Notes: generated by a model from the sequence alone, not told the origin. A stretch of 64,000 nt of DNA from Capsicum annuum (GCF_002878395.1 NW_025856392.1:619554-683553), one strand, 5' to 3'; positions 1 to 13,362 are shown, counted from the stretch's first letter. Numbers and translations: made by a program.

Positions 1-842
1 AATAAATAGTTATATTAGACATCTGTAATATCATTTAAATCTAAGCCCTTACTTGGGCATCACAATAATTATAAGATAAATTAATCCTTAAATAAGGCAT
101 ATAATATCTATTCAAGCCTCACTTTGGAATCACGATAATAATAAGGCAATCTAATGCACAAATAATGCCTATAATATCAATTCGAGCCCTCACTCGGTCA
201 GTACAATAATAATAATAATAATCTCTCAAGTCAATAATAACATTTAGTGACCACCTGCAACATAAGAAAGATGAAAATAGTAAGCAATCCAAATAATAAT
301 ATATAGAGAAACATAGCCAAAACTAGTTTATTCCATACAATAAGACTCATTATTCCTAAAGATGACATCATTAGATTAAATTAATTAAAAGAGAACAAAG
401 CTAGTTAATAATATCCTTCAATAAAAGATACTAAACCCTGATAACCATCTCGACTATTGCAAGTCTATTTATATGCTAAGTATTTTCTAATCCTCAATTG
501 TTCAATTAAATAACTATAATAACACAACTATCCCTTAAAATCACACTAAGCCCCAATCAGCACAATAAAGTGCACTAAAATGATTCAAGCTCTTAAATAG
601 GTACTGACTATAAATTATTCAAGATTAATAAGTTGATTATCTATAATCTACTCTAGGCGTATACACAAGTTGAAAGACTAGCTAAGATAAGTAATTAAAT
701 AATTGTAATGCATCCAAAAGACCCTGACACCTACTGAGTTGCTTATCATTTAGCTTAGAGTGATCCCCAATCCAAAACAATTGAAAAAATGCAAGAGAAT
801 AATCATACAAAACATAAACACCTTGGAAAAGTAAAGTATATA
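1..842. repeat. AT-rich repeat flank, target of element A
   Basis: No gene is visible. The first 250 bases hold a degenerate repeat of roughly 60-70 bases in which phrases like 'gccctcactcgg' and 'cataatatc' recur with (ATA)n runs. The stretch ends at the left LTR of element A, and the text resumes at 10778 after A's right LTR. It is probably an older LTR or other repeat that served as insertion target. The family is not identified. Confidence 0.4.
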
Positions 843-3298
843 TGTAACGCCCTGAGCCTGTACTCCGGACGCTGCATTGTGCTTACAACCCTAAAGGACC
901 ACAAGCTAACCCATGACTGATATCTACTGTGAGCACTGAATAATCATAGGGTAATAATAATAATACTGAAATAAATGTATAATGTAGGCTGAAATCGCCA
1001 TAAGGTTCATTACTGAAAATAAATACTAAATACTGATAAATAAATACTGAAAACTGAATATTTGTCTGAAATACTTTTCTAAAAGCCTCTAACTGTCTGA
1101 ATTTGGAGTTGATGGGACAAGTCCCCAACTAACTCCATCTATTGAATGCTGAACTAATAAAGCACTGAAAGATAATATCGCCCTTGAACTATGATGACTC
1201 ACCACTAAATCTGTTGTTGGTAATTTGGGCTGCTAAGTGCGGTTAGGAGCCCGTGTGTCTGAACCTATGATATAAGATATCATAGTGTAAAAGAAAATTA
1301 TGCGTTACTACTTTGAATGTATTGATATTTTAAGTGAGGTAGGCTGATATGCATGGGTTCATATGCATGGACAACAACTAGCCGACTAACATAGACGTAA
1401 CTGAATGAGAGTACATGCATGAATACATAAACTATAACTGAGATCATGTTAACACTGGATACTAAGTTTTAAATATTGATTAACTGATATCTGAGTTTAC
1501 TGATAATGTAGTACTGATAACTGAGTGACTATTTCTGACAGTCTTAATTCTATTCAACGAAACTGAGTTCTATACTGATCTGGGTGGCTGTGTCTGACGG
1601 TTCTGAATCTGTATAACAGAATTGAGTTCTATGTTAAGAATAAAACTAAAACTATGGGAGGTAGTTATCTAACCGACATGCCCCTATACAAATGTATTGG
1701 GGTCCAACTTGTAGCCCCAGTTTGAAGTGTGTCAATACTGTGCCACAGGTAAAGAAAAGCTGTGAGTTAACCCTCTTTTATAGGAAGCACTTTCGTCAAC
1801 CCTTTCTGGTAGAAAAACTCATGTGACATGTATCAACCCTAGTCTATCAGGACCATATCTCAACCTACACAGGCTATGTAGTTCTGTTATTTAGGATTGC
1901 TACTAAGGGACAAGACCTATGCTGGCAGGAATGACCCTAGCCCTGGGTTCGCTCTGTGCTGATTCCTACTCCCAACTTAATAGACACTGAACTAATTTCT
2001 AAACTTTACTAGGCTTGACTGAATTATTACTTATCATACTATCTAACCAAACTGAACTGAGTTCACTGAGTTCTGAACTAACTACTAAACTGAGACAGGG
2101 ACTGATTACTGAGTATTACTATTTATGACACTACTAAGACTCTTCTATAACTACTGTAGCTCTAGGTAAATAGCTAGATTTTTGGGTATTGAATACCCCT
2201 AGTACTCTATAATATGAAAAGTAACATACTGCATGACTTAGGTAGCATAATAGTACTTGCTTACTAATAATGCATTCATTTAGACATATTTGTCAAACAC
2301 TTAATATATATGAGCTTGTGCATGAATAAAATCACATAATAACATGTAATGCTTCTACTAGTCGTTTCAGATAAGCATTTTGACAAACACTTAGGGAGCA
2401 TGGATATTTCACATATCAATAAGCGTTGCAATACTATCATGGATACTATATTCAACTTGTAATTGAAGAGTTTAACAAGAAGTTCGCATAATTCAATCCA
2501 CAATTAACTAGTTTTCATGGAATTTATACTAAATCATGATATTGAAAATCCATTTAACATCTAATCAAGATTATATTCAAATCCAAGATGAAATCTATGA
2601 AATCATTTAACTTATAATTTAAAAGCGTTTCGTGATTTCCAAGGATTGAAGGAAACCCTTGAATGTATACTTCACATACCTTGGTACTTGAATTTATGAA
2701 GGTTGATGATGAATTTCTTGAAGCTTGAATTGAAATTAGATCTCCTAGGGTTTTGTTCTTGTGTAATTTGAGAGAAATAATGAATATTTTTCCCTAAGAG
2801 TGATTAATTTTATATTTTGGGGGCTAAATAGGGCTGGGAAAATGACCTAAATATCCTCATGGATGCGGAGTTTTAATGAATGAAAATGGGTCCAATGATG
2901 GACTACTTGTTGTGCAGGATTGATGGTCCCGACGCGATGGCTGAAGCACAGCATCAAGTTTGTGTCAGCTCATTGGAAATAGACATTAGAAGCTAGGAAA
3001 AACATTTATCAATGTGATAGGCCATGTGGCACATCGATATCACATTGATCCATGGGTTTGGACTTCCAAACGTGATTCAAACAATGTTCGAAAAGTGTAA
3101 AATTTGCTCGAGAACGCCTAATGACATATCTGATCATAAATCAACCTAAAAAATGACATTTTAAGGTCTTCAGGGTCAGGAAATAGGATTACCTACTTAT
3201 GAGGATCAAAATAAACACTTAGAAAATATTTCTAAGAATGAGACCTCTTATCATGCTCTAAGGGCAGAGTTAAGCATAGAATTTTGTGGGGTCTTACA
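843..3298 (-). repeat. 3' LTR of gypsy element A
   Basis: This is a direct repeat partner of 8347-10777. It starts TGTAAC and ends CTTACA, so it is bounded by TG...CA. About 2.46 kb, rich in ACTGA/CTGAG words. On the minus strand the polypurine tract lies just inside it at 3299-3314. The five bases before it (atata) nearly match those after the right LTR (atatc), giving a target duplication with one mismatch. The two LTRs differ at many positions in their first 130 bases, so the insertion is old. Confidence 0.88.
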
Positions 3299-3314
3299 AT
3301 ATCTCCCCTTTGGG
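3299..3314 (-). other. Polypurine tract of element A
   Basis: Read on the minus strand this is CCCAAAGGGGAGATAT, directly followed by the 3' LTR start TGTAAG. Its position and purine content fit the plus-strand priming site of an LTR retrotransposon. Confidence 0.75.
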
Positions 3315-3624
3315 AACATTCATCCTCGAATGAGATTGACTAAGTTGAGAATACTGATAGACTATAAACTTGCCTACTAAGCTTGCATAGCTAAAGCATG
3401 ATTTCATGACTGAAACTACTGTTATACTAAATATTTATACTGAACATACATGATTAAAACATGATTGAATTCTGAGGACATGAAATATGACTGAGTTGTT
3501 TCATGAGGTTTTGTGTGATATGAGAATGTTATGCAACTAAACTGATATGTAACTCATACAGGAAATTTGAATATGAAACTGAGTGAATTCAAGGAAAACT
3601 GTTACCATGGGCTGAATCTGAATT

Positions 3625-3815
3625 TGCGAAGAAGAGGTAAGGATACTTGGTCCGCATATCTTCTTCTACATCCCAAGTAGCTCCCTTAACAGACTAATTC
3701 CTTCAAAGAACTTTGACTTGACGGACTTATTTGTTTCCCAATTTATGAATCTGAAAATCAAGGAATTCAACTGGGATTTCTTTATAAGAGAGGTTGTTCT
3801 GAACATCTGTGCCCT
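3625..3815 (-). pseudogene. Chromodomain of element A (broken)
   Basis: The minus-strand reading gives EIPVEFLDFQIHKL, then a VKVL.RN segment and a GATWDVEEDM segment. This is the usual chromodomain at the end of Del/Tekay integrases (consensus-like VEILDRQV...VKVLWRN...ATWE). Stops replace residues at three points or more. In intact relatives the domain is thought to steer integration toward heterochromatin. Here it is only a fossil that supports the lineage call. Confidence 0.7.
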
Positions 3816-4930
3816 CTATAGGGTATACAGCTGCTGGGTCAGTTATGCATTTCTTTAGCATGGAGACATGAAACATGGGATGGACTGAAGCTAAATATGA
3901 AGGCAGCTCAAGATCATAAGATACCTTTCTAAAACGACTGAGAATTCGGTAAGGACCGACATACCGGGGACTGAGCTTTCCCTTCTTGCCAAACCTCTCA
4001 CTTCTTTCATAGGAGAGATTTTAAAATAGATAAAATCCTTACTCTCAAACTTGAGGTCCTTCCTTCTCACATTGGCGTATGATTTTTGTAGGCTCTAAGC
4101 TATCTTAATCCTTTCTCTGATCAACTGACCATTTTCTAAGGTATCAAATACCAAGTCAGGCCCTACCACTGTAGACTCATCCAGTTCAAACCAACCAATG
4201 GGAGATCTATATCTCCTCCCATAGAGCACCTTAAATGGAGCCATCTAAATGCAAGAATAGTAACTGTTATTATACGCAAACTCAATCAAAGGAAATTGGT
4301 TATCCCAACTACCCTTAGAGTCAATGTCACACACCCTTAACATATCTTTCAAATTCTCAATAGTCCTTTCTATTTGGTCATCTTTATGAGGGTGAAAGGC
4401 TGTACTAAGGTGAACTTGGGTACCTAGACCCTGTTGGAAGGCTTTTTGAAAATAAGAGGTCAACAACATACCTCTATCTGAGATAATGGACAATAAAACT
4501 CTGTGTAATCTGATCAACTCTCTAACATAGAGCTTGGAATACTCCTCGGCTGAATAAAAAGTACGGACTCATAAGAAATAAGCTGGTTTGGTCATCCTAT
4601 CCACAATAACCCAACAGAATCATGCTGACGACGAGTACAGGGAAAACCTATTACAAAATCCATATTGACCTTCTCCCACTTCAAAATGATAATACTAAAC
4701 TCCTTCATAAACCCACTAGGCTTTTGATGCTCGATCTTAACCTAGCGATATATTGAGCACTTAGATAAAAATCTGTAATATCTCTCTTCATCCCAATCCA
4801 CCAATAAACCTCCTACAAGATGCGATAAATCTTAGTGGCCCCTGGATGAATTGTGTAGTGCGCACCATGTGCTTTTGTAAGAATTCAATGGCTCATGTAA
4901 TCTACACCTGGCACACATAGTCAACCCAGG
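3816..4930 (-). pseudogene. Integrase of element A (broken)
   Basis: The minus strand carries a degenerate integrase. The catalytic core can be followed as NMDFVIGFP near 4660, SDRGMLLTS near 4480 and QIERTIENL near 4360, so the D-D-E residues are all still readable. They sit in different frames separated by stops; the longest intact piece is 4245-4517. The C-terminal part has the familiar KLSPRYVGPYRIL motif near 3960. In an active element this enzyme joins cDNA to host DNA. Confidence 0.82.
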
Positions 4931-5021
4931 CAACGCAACACACCATCTCCCCTTACGAGAATACCTCTATGTTCTGATCTCTGACTGTCTCTTTTAACTT
5001 AGCTAAACTAGGATCTCTATC

Positions 5022-5520
5022 CTATTTCTCCTTCACTTTAGAAACCAGAGATGATTCTGAACTGTTCTGGTGAACTAACTTCTTCTTACCATCCTCCATG
5101 TAAGCAACACTACCCATAGAAATCCTACTGAGGGCATCTGCCACTACATTGGCCTTACTCAAATGACACAGAACACTCATGTCAGAATATTTTAGCAACT
5201 CTAACCACCTCCCCAAATGCAGATTTAGGTCTTTCTAAGAGAACACATACTGTAGGCTCTTATGGTATGTGAACACATCAACATGCACCTAATACAAGTA
5301 GTGCCTCTAAATTTTCAAGGCAAATACTACAGCTGCTAGCTCAAGATCATGAGTGGTGTAGTTCTTTTCAGGGGGTTTAAGTTGTGTAGAGGCATAGGCT
5401 ATAACCTTACCTCTCTGCGTCAAAACACACTCCAAACCCACTCTAGAAGCATCACAATATGCCACAAACTTGTTTGAACCATCTAGTAGAGTCAAAACTA
5501 GAGTAATAGTAAGTCAAGTC
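5022..5520 (-). pseudogene. RNase H of element A (broken)
   Basis: Two frames, 5307-5495 and 5022-5216, together cover a gypsy RNase H. They show [26 protein letters not shown] and, at the end, ANVVADALSR. Between them the usual TDHKSL segment reads TYHKSL, so one of the acidic active-site residues is Tyr. Together with the stops this makes it inactive. The domain normally degrades template RNA during reverse transcription. Confidence 0.8.
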
Positions 5521-5639
5521 TTCAACTCCTGAAAACTTTTTTCACAAGAGTCTAACCACTAGAATTTGACTTTCTTTTGAGTTATTCTGGACATAGGGGA
5601 TGCAATAAATGAAAATATCTCACTAAAATATTGGTAATA

Positions 5640-6420
5640 GTCGGCCAAGCCTAAGAAACTCCTGATATCTAATAAAGTGATGGGTTTGGTCCGTTTTCTC
5701 ACTGCTTCAGTCTTTTGAGAATCATTTCTAATGCCATCACTGAAAATGATATGACCAAGAAAAGCTATTGATCTTAGTTAAAATTCACATTTACTAAATT
5801 TGGCAAACATATAATGGGCTCTGAGGGTCTATATCACTACTATGAGATGGTCTGCATGGTTATGCTCACTGCGGGAGTAGACAATAACGTCACCAATGAA
5901 GACCATCACAAAAGTTTCCAAGTACTACTTAAACACACGGCTCATCAAGTCTATGAAAGCTATTGGGGCATTGGTAAGACAAAATGACATAACTAGGAAT
6001 TCAAAGTGACCATACCAGGTTCAGAAAGTTATCTTCGTAATGTCACATTCTCTGACTCCGAGCTGATGATAGCCTGAATTGAGGTCTATCTTATAAAAGT
6101 TATTGGCACCCTGAAGTTGGTCAAACAAGTTGATTCTAGGAAGTGGATACTTGTTCTTGACCAAGACTTTAGTTAGCTGACGGTAGTCTATACACATTCT
6201 AAGAGAACCATCTTTCTTACGCATGAATAGGACTGGTGCACCCAATGAGGATACACTGGGTCTGATAAATCCCTTGTCTAGGAGATTATTTAACTATTCT
6301 TTTAATTCTCTGAGATCTACTAGAGTCATTCTATATAGTAGGATAGAGATGGGTTAAGTATATGGGAAAAGGTCTATTCTAAAGTTAATTTCCCTATCAA
6401 AAGGAATTCCGGGAAGATCT
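5640..6420 (-). pseudogene. Reverse transcriptase of element A (active site lost)
   Basis: The best frame, 6021-6245, holds [20 protein letters not shown] and then [14 protein letters not shown] and [10 protein letters not shown], clear gypsy RT blocks. Further on, at 5889-5900, the catalytic box reads FIGD instead of FIDD or YVDD, so one metal-binding Asp is Gly. Stops and shifts interrupt the finger and thumb regions. Family membership is certain; activity is excluded. Confidence 0.88.
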
Positions 6421-6559
6421 TGGAGAAACACATCTAGGAATTCACATTCTGTTGTCACTGATTAAAGATTAGGGGTATCTGAACTTGAGTGTTGAACTCA
6501 AACAAGATGATATAAACATCCCTAGATATCATTTTCCTCGCCCTAAGGTATGAAACAAG

Positions 6560-6915
6560 ATGACTCCAAAGAGCTGAAGTACTACCCCTCCACCCTAGGA
6601 CAATTTCATTCGGAAACTGAAATTGAATAATTTTTTTTTGCAGTCAACTGAAGCATAGCATAAATGAAGCCAATCCATGTCGACAATGAAATGAAAATCT
6701 ATTATCTTTAGCTCTACAAAGTCTTCTAAAGTAACTTTCTGAGATACTATAATTGGACAGTTCCTGTATGTTCGCCTGGCTAAAATAGATTTACTCACTG
6801 TGGTTGAAACTGTGAAAGGCTCTGCTAGAATTTTAGGACTGACTCTGAAGTTAACGGCTACCTAAGGAGTTACAAAGGACAAAGAAGCTCCTGGATATAG
6901 CAAAGAATAAATAGG
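6560..6915 (-). pseudogene. Aspartic protease of element A (catalytic Asp lost)
   Basis: The minus-strand frame runs from LLYPGASLSFVTP near 6905 through SKSILARRTYRNCPI to VDMDWLHLCYASVDC at about 6640, matching the retropepsin of this lineage. The motif usually read as DPGS or DTGS begins with Tyr here, so the catalytic Asp is missing. A stop follows within the next few codons. The domain would cut the gag-pol polyprotein in a working element. Confidence 0.78.
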
Positions 6916-7100
6916 TAAATGATAAACGTATAACATACCAGTGAACACATCAGGAGAACTTTCCTAATCCTGTTGAGACTGAAGTGCATAGAGTTTGTTT
7001 GGTCTTTGCCCACTGGTGGTATTGTAAGTGGCACCCTTCTAGTTTGGCGACTAGATTGAGCTGGGGGACGGTTATGCTGACTCTGAGAATCCACCTGGAC

Positions 7101-7142
7101 ATACTCTTTGATCCTATGGCCTGGCTTGCCATATTTGAAACA
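7101..7142 (-). pseudogene. Gag zinc knuckle of element A
   Basis: The 14-residue reading CFKYGKPGHRIKEY fits the CCHC knuckle spacing (C-x2-C-x4-H-x4-C), but the second and last Cys are both Tyr. It lies between the gag core and the protease, as expected. It would have lost zinc binding. The same Cys-to-Tyr change recurs in other elements of this window. Confidence 0.75.
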
Positions 7143-7269
7143 CACATCATTGCTAGCTCTGCAGACACCCTGATGGTTTTTGCTATATCTTTGGAAAAAT
7201 ATATTTGTTCAGGCACTACTAACACTACCTTGGATTTTAGGACCTGATGCTCTTTCTCTATTACCATCT

Positions 7270-8122
7270 TTGAATTTTGGCACTAGAGCACATGCTGAGG
7301 ACAAAGCTGGAACTAATGATTTTGGGCAGAATTGATAATGATTACCACCCTCTAACTTAAGCTCAGTGAAATTGAAGCTACATGTTCTCTCTCTTCTTCT
7401 CTCTCTTCTAATCTTTATTCTTAGCCTCTTCTATTTGCTGAGCATCTACCATGAGCCTGGATATGTCCATTTTTTTAATCAAAATTTTGGTACTACACTC
7501 CTTAACCACATTATTAGACACACCCAACACAAACTTACTCATCTTCGATCTGCTATCTGTTACCATGTGAGGGGCATATCTGGCTAACTGAGTAAACTTA
7601 AGATAATACACTTGCACTGTCATATTGCCCTACTTCATATTAATAAACTCCAAAACATTAGCTTCCCTTAACTCCAGTAGGAAGAACCTATCAAGGCAAG
7701 TAGCGGAAAACTCCTCCCATTATATTGGCCCTGCATCTGCGGCCCTCTCTGTCTTCCACTGCTTGAACCATGAGTGAGGCACATTCAGTAACTGATATGC
7801 GGTCAACTCAGCACTCTCACCTACAGTCACCCCCATAATATCTGTAACCTTCTGCATCTTATGGGGTTTTATCTGAGTTTAATCCAATTAAAGATGGAGG
7901 GTTTATTCGAGTGAAGTCCCGAATCCTAGTTGCAGTAGTATTAACCACTGGGTTGGCCAGAATGGTAGCTGGGCATTCAATTTGGGCTGCTATATAATTG
8001 GATAGAGTAGTAAATGCAGCCCTAAATTCTACATGGAAGACATGCTCATCCAGAGGATCAACCTGAAAAGGCTTAGGGGCTGGCTGATTTCCTGTTCTTC
8101 TTTCGTTCTTCTTGGGAGGCAT
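7270..8122 (-). pseudogene. Gag of element A (broken)
   Basis: The gag start is the MPPKKNERRTG frame opening at 8122, about 220 bases inside the primer site. This kind of short basic MPP(K/R)(K/R) start is shared with element B. The frame closes at 7859. A second frame, 7408-7623, has VYYLKFTQLARYAP, the retrotransposon gag core seen also in B (KFNKLAHYAPQ). Gag would form the particle that carries the RNA. Several stops and frame changes break it. Confidence 0.72.
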
Positions 8123-8329
8123 ATTCTATAATCGAAAGGAAGAAAAGGATTATACTGAGAGTGTGACTTGAGCTCATGCACAATTGCTTGACATAAATAC
8201 TGAAAGAAGGGAAACTTTTCCTAAAAATGTCTCATAGCCCCTTGTCCATAAGTGTGGCGCGCAACACACATATGTATAAGACTCTACTAGTCGCAGCTTT
8301 CAGACTTTCTAGGACTCTGTTAAACCTTA

Positions 8330-8342
8330 GGCTCTGATACCA
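8330..8342 (-). other. tRNA-iMet primer binding site of element A
   Basis: The minus strand reads TGGTATCAGAGCC, exactly complementary to the 3' end of plant initiator tRNA-Met, four bases inside the 5' LTR (the spacer reads AACT on that strand). This fixes the orientation of element A as minus and confirms the 8347 LTR boundary. Confidence 0.9.
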
Positions 8343-8346
8343 AGTT

Positions 8347-10777
8347 TGTAACTCCTAGAGACTATACCTTGAATGCAACATGGCGCTTACGACTCCAAAG
8401 GACCACAAGCTAACCCATGACTAATATCTGCTGTGAACACTGAATAATCACAGGGTAATAATAATAATACTAAAATAAATACAAAAATTAGGTTGAAGTC
8501 TCCATAAGTTTCAAAACTAAAAACAAATACTGAATACTGATAAATGAATATTGAAAATAGAATATTTGTCTAAAATACTCTAGTCTGAAAGCCTCTAACT
8601 TTCTGAATATGGAGTTGATGGGACAAGTCCCCAACTAACTCCATGTACTGAATGTTGAACTACTAAAATACTGAAAGATAATATTATTCTCGAACTATGA
8701 GGGCTCACCACTAAATCTAATGCTCATAATCTAGGCTTCTAAGTATGGTCAAGAGCCAATGCGTCTGATCCTATGTTATAAGACATCATAGCGCAAAAGA
8801 AAAGTATCTGTCAATACTTTTAAATAACTGGTATGCTAAGTAAGGTAGACTGATATGCATGGGTAAATATTCATGGACAACAACTAGCTTAGTAACATGG
8901 ATGTAACGGCATGTGAGTATATGTATGAATACATAAACTGTTACTGAGATCACGTTAACACTGGATACTGAGTTCTAAATACTGATTAACTGATATCTGA
9001 GTTTACTGATACTATAGTACTTATAACTGAGTAACTAATTCTTGCAGTCCTTTTCTGTAGAATGGAACTAAGTTCTATACTAAGGTGGCAGACTGTGTCT
9101 GATAGTCCTAAATTTGTAGAACTGAACTGAGTTCTATGCTAAGACTGAAACTGAAACTGTGGGAGGTAGTTATCTAAACGACATGCCACTCTCCAAATAT
9201 ATTGGCGTCCAACCCATAACCTCAGTTGGAAGGGTGTCAATACCATGCCATGGGTAAAGACAAGCTGTGAGTTAACCCTCTCTGACAGAAAGCACTTTCA
9301 TCAAACCTCGCTTGTAGGAAAACTCATGTGAGATGTATCCATCCTAGTCTGGCAGGAAGATATCTCAGCCTACGCTGGCTATATAGTTTAGTAACTCGGG
9401 GATTGCTACTATAGGGTCCCATCCCTGGGTGTTCTCTGTGTTGATTCCTACTCCCAACTGGATGAACACTAAACTAAATTCTAAACTGTACTAGGCTTGA
9501 CTGAATTGTTACTGATTGGCTGTCTAATTGAACTAAATTGAGTTCACTGAGTTTTGAACTGACTACTGAACTGAGACTAGGACTGATTACTGAGTATTAT
9601 TATTTATGACAATACTGAGATTGTTCTGTAACTACTATAGCTCTAGGTAAATAGCTAGATTTTCTGGTATTGAATACCCCCAGGACTCGATAATATGAAA
9701 AGTAACATACTGTATGACTTTAGTAGCATAATAGTACTTTCTTACTAGTAATGCATTCAGTTAGACATTTTTCTCAAACACTTGATATACATGAGCTTGT
9801 GCATGAATGAAATCACGTAATAACATGTCATGATTGCACTAACCAATTTAAACAAGCATTTTGACAAACACTTGGGTAGCATGGGTATTTCACATATCAA
9901 TAAACATGTAATACAATGATGGATATTACATTCAACTTGTAATTCAAGAGTTGAACATGAAGTTCGCATAATTCAATCCAAAATTAACTTATTTTCATGG
10001 AATTTGTGACAAATCCTGGAATTGAAAACCCATTTAACATCACAATAAAGATTATATTCAACTACAACATGAAATCTATGAAATCATTTAACTTGCAATT
10101 CAAAAGAGTTTCTTGAACTCTAAGGGTGGAAGAAAACCCTTGGATGAATACTTCACATACCTTGGTACTTAAATTACTAAAGTTTGATGGTGAATTTCTT
10201 GAAGCTTGAATTGAAATTAGATCTCCTAGGGTTTTGTTCTTGAGTAATTTGAGAGAAATAATGAATGTTTTTTCCATAAGAGTGATTAATTTTGTATTTT
10301 TGGGGCTAAATAGGGGTGGGAAAATAACCCAAATATCCTCATGGACGGGGAGTTTTAATGATTGAAAATGGGTCCAGTGACACACAGCCCGACATGTCGC
10401 ATCGATGGGGTCGATGCGATGGCCGAAGAGCCACGTCGAGTTTGTATCATCTCACTTGAAATTGACACTGGGAGCTGAGAAAAACATTTATCAATGCAAT
10501 AGGCCACGAGGAGTGTCGAGATCAAGTTCATCCACTGGTTTGGACTTCCAAACATGATTCAAAGATGTTCAAAAAATTCAAAACTTGCCCGAGAACACCT
10601 ATTGACATACCTGATCATGAATCAACCTAAAAACTAACACTTTAAGGTCTTCAGGGTCGGGAAATAGGATCACTAACTTATGATACTAAAAATAAACACG
10701 GCAGAAATTTCTAAGTATGGGACACCTTATCAAGCTCTAAGGGTTGAGTTAAGCTGAGAGTTTTGCGGGGTCTTACA
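8347..10777 (-). repeat. 5' LTR of gypsy element A
   Basis: Direct repeat of 843-3298, about 2.43 kb, bounded TGTAAC...CTTACA. Both copies keep the same landmark stretches, for example the 'gacatgcc...attgg.gtccaac' block at 1675 and 9180. In a live element the promoter would sit here, on the minus strand; I could not place a convincing TATA box. Confidence 0.88.
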
Positions 10778-10982
10778 ATATCTCAACATGCCTGTAAAGA
10801 AGATCCTCAAGGTTAAACATAGTATGGAGAATCAACAGAAAGCACTATGCCCTCTAATCATGACCAAACATGTCTAATCTAAAAAAGTAAAATATCTTCA
10901 AGACAAAAGGATTCTACAAAAATCTACATCGTTATATTTTGGTTCTAGGTCAAAAATTTCTTCAAAAAATTGATTTAAAAAT
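10778..10982. other. Flank continuing the target of element A
   Basis: Joining 842 to 10778 across element A gives a plausible undisturbed sequence, and both sides are AT-rich and non-coding. Nothing else is recognised here. Confidence 0.35.
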
Positions 10983-13362
10983 TGTCATCATCCAGTTCTT
11001 CAAGTCATGATGAAAGCCACTTAACCCACTTGTAGGTAAGTCAACCATAGCCCAGAACATCAAGTTATGGCATAAATAGCAGAATATAGAAGAATACAAA
11101 CTATAAAAATATAACGGAAGTACTAAGGACCGATATATATAAATATGATAGCACTAAACATCGATATAATAACTATATAATAAAAAAATGAGAATGTAAC
11201 ATAAATTTAGGAATAAAGATGCATAAGAAAAATAATATTAAAAACTAGGAAAATACAATATATATATATATATATATATGAAATATAGAATAGGTAACTT
11301 GAAGGTAAATATAGTTTAACTACAACGTAACTAAACCCCCATAACCCCAGAAGGTGCAACAAAGAGAGGAATAACCTAATCGAGCCCCCATAATCATTGT
11401 AGATGCAAACAAAGAAGATGGAAATAGAAAATACAGTTAACTTAATGATAGCCCAATGTTATAGCTTCTTTCAGTATAAAATAATTCTAAGTCCCGAAGA
11501 TGGATGAACAAATCTATAAGTGAAGTGCATTTATGTCACTAAGTTTATGTATAAGGTTCCACAGGCCATAAGTTCATCTAACCTAGGTAACAAACCTAAA
11601 CAAAATTCATTAAATGGCGTAAGCCACCCTAAGGTTCGTGTCCGAGTCTAAAACAATGAATAAAGGCCTCTTCAATATCTAAGGAGCTAATTTATGCATT
11701 TGACCTAAAAGGAGGGTAGGTAGGGCCCGATAATAATCCCAAATATCCATACTAAGGCAAACACATTCCAAAACAAAGACTAAGCTTCACAGTTTAATCA
11801 TAAGGTCAAACTTAACCCAAACTAGTCGCAAATTACCATTGTAACTATTATGAGGGAAACGGGGCTAAAATCAACCAAAAGGCCCCAAAACTGGCTAACT
11901 TTAGCCATAATATGATAGACTATCAACCAAGTCATAAATACCTATCCATAGTTTGCATAATAGAACAATAATACATAATAAAGCTCTATCAACCATTGGA
12001 GTAAAACTAGTCTATCAAGATACCATCAAAAGCTCATAAAGTCCACCACTTTGAAGCTTTTCCCTTCCAAATAGCCTTCGAATGTGGCCACACTATTCAA
12101 ATAATGAACGACTCATTAAGAAAAGAATAACCTATATTGCATATAAATTCTCCAGGTAAAAAGTCCAACTAAGAAATCACACATATGACCTACTGGTAAA
12201 ATTTAAATTTGAAATCATTAAAACATTCATAGGTTAATTACCCTAAAATGGGTGGAATTCAAGAATAATTAGGCCCCAAATCAGACCCAATAATAATCTA
12301 TGGATTTAAAGATAACTAGAAAATTAAACTGGAAATTAAATGGAAACTTGTGGAAATAAAGAAGAGGAAATGACCACATTGACATCTCTAACTCACCCCC
12401 AATACCCAATGATTATTCTCCTATAATTTCTATGCTCTCAAGGGTTTTATGATATTTCGGACATGAAATAAATGAGTTGAAATTAGGTTTCTAATGATAA
12501 ATACACCCAGGGACCCTTTATTTCAATTGTGGGAACCACTATTGAAAATATGACATATGACCTTGATAAGACTTCATGAAAATTATTAGGTTCAGCTCAA
12601 TCGCGGATGAGAAAACCTAAAATGTTCTATAGTTGACTCTTAGTGAATGCGAAAACTTGCTCACAAAAATTATGAGCGGTAAAATTTGCCTTTGAGAACA
12701 TAACCAAGGCCTCGTGAATGCGAAGACCATTCTTTCCCTACACTTGATGCACCTGCAACAACAGGTTTTTGGCCAAGTGTTAAGTCTCTATTCAGACTCT
12801 CGAGAATATTTTGGATTACCATGAACACAAACATCTAATGCTACACTACCAAATACAATATTCAGGACTAAACAGTACCATTAAAATTTCCATTTGAGGT
12901 TAGGTCGTTTTGATCCAATGTAGGTACCACACCAAAAGGGCCATTTTAACAAAAACCCACCCAATAGACCAAAATGATTTCAGATTCTTTAGGACCAAAA
13001 CCAAAATCCCCTTAGCATAAAATCAATATTCAAAGCTCACAGAATAGTCAGAATTATCATCCATGTTTGTTTGCTTAAGTTAAGGTGAAATACACTTTTC
13101 TTAACTGCAAAAGATCTAAATTAGGGAAGTTGCTCTAAACACAAAATGACTTGCCGATGATCGAATTTTCTGTCCTAGCAAGTCATAAATGACTTGAGGT
13201 AGATATGGGAAAACTATAATTGTCAAAAGGGCATGGAAATACTGAAAATAATCTGAATGGTCATTAATCCAATACTAAAAGGACTTTTGTTCATGAAAGT
13301 AAGGGATCAAGAATTACCAAAAGGCCCAAACAAGAAGGAGTACTGAGATTGTATATTACTAT
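10983..13362 (-). repeat. 3' LTR of chromovirus D
   Basis: It begins TGTCATCATCC and soon carries the phrase 'agtcatgatg...aacccact.gtaggtaagtca', shared with the LTRs starting at 33758 and 48702. Right of it the internal region starts with a chromodomain read on the minus strand, so this is the 3' LTR. The right edge near 13362 is set only by the change to coding sequence. It contains a short (AT)n run at about 11258-11279. No second LTR of D is present in the window. Confidence 0.65.

Larger units (their letters stand above)
3299..8346 (-). mobile_element. Ty3/gypsy chromovirus A, internal region
   Basis: Internal part of a Ty3/gypsy element on the minus strand, about 5.05 kb. Order from high to low coordinate: primer site, gag, zinc knuckle, protease, RT, RNase H, integrase, chromodomain, polypurine tract. 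This order and the terminal chromodomain place it among plant chromoviruses, probably the Del/Tekay lineage (lineage is inferred). Frames are broken by many stops and shifts, and catalytic residues are lost in the protease, RT and RNase H. It cannot make its own proteins. Confidence 0.88.

Noticed and set aside
6984..7247. 87-codon plus-strand frame
   Set aside because: Antisense to the gag/knuckle region of element A.
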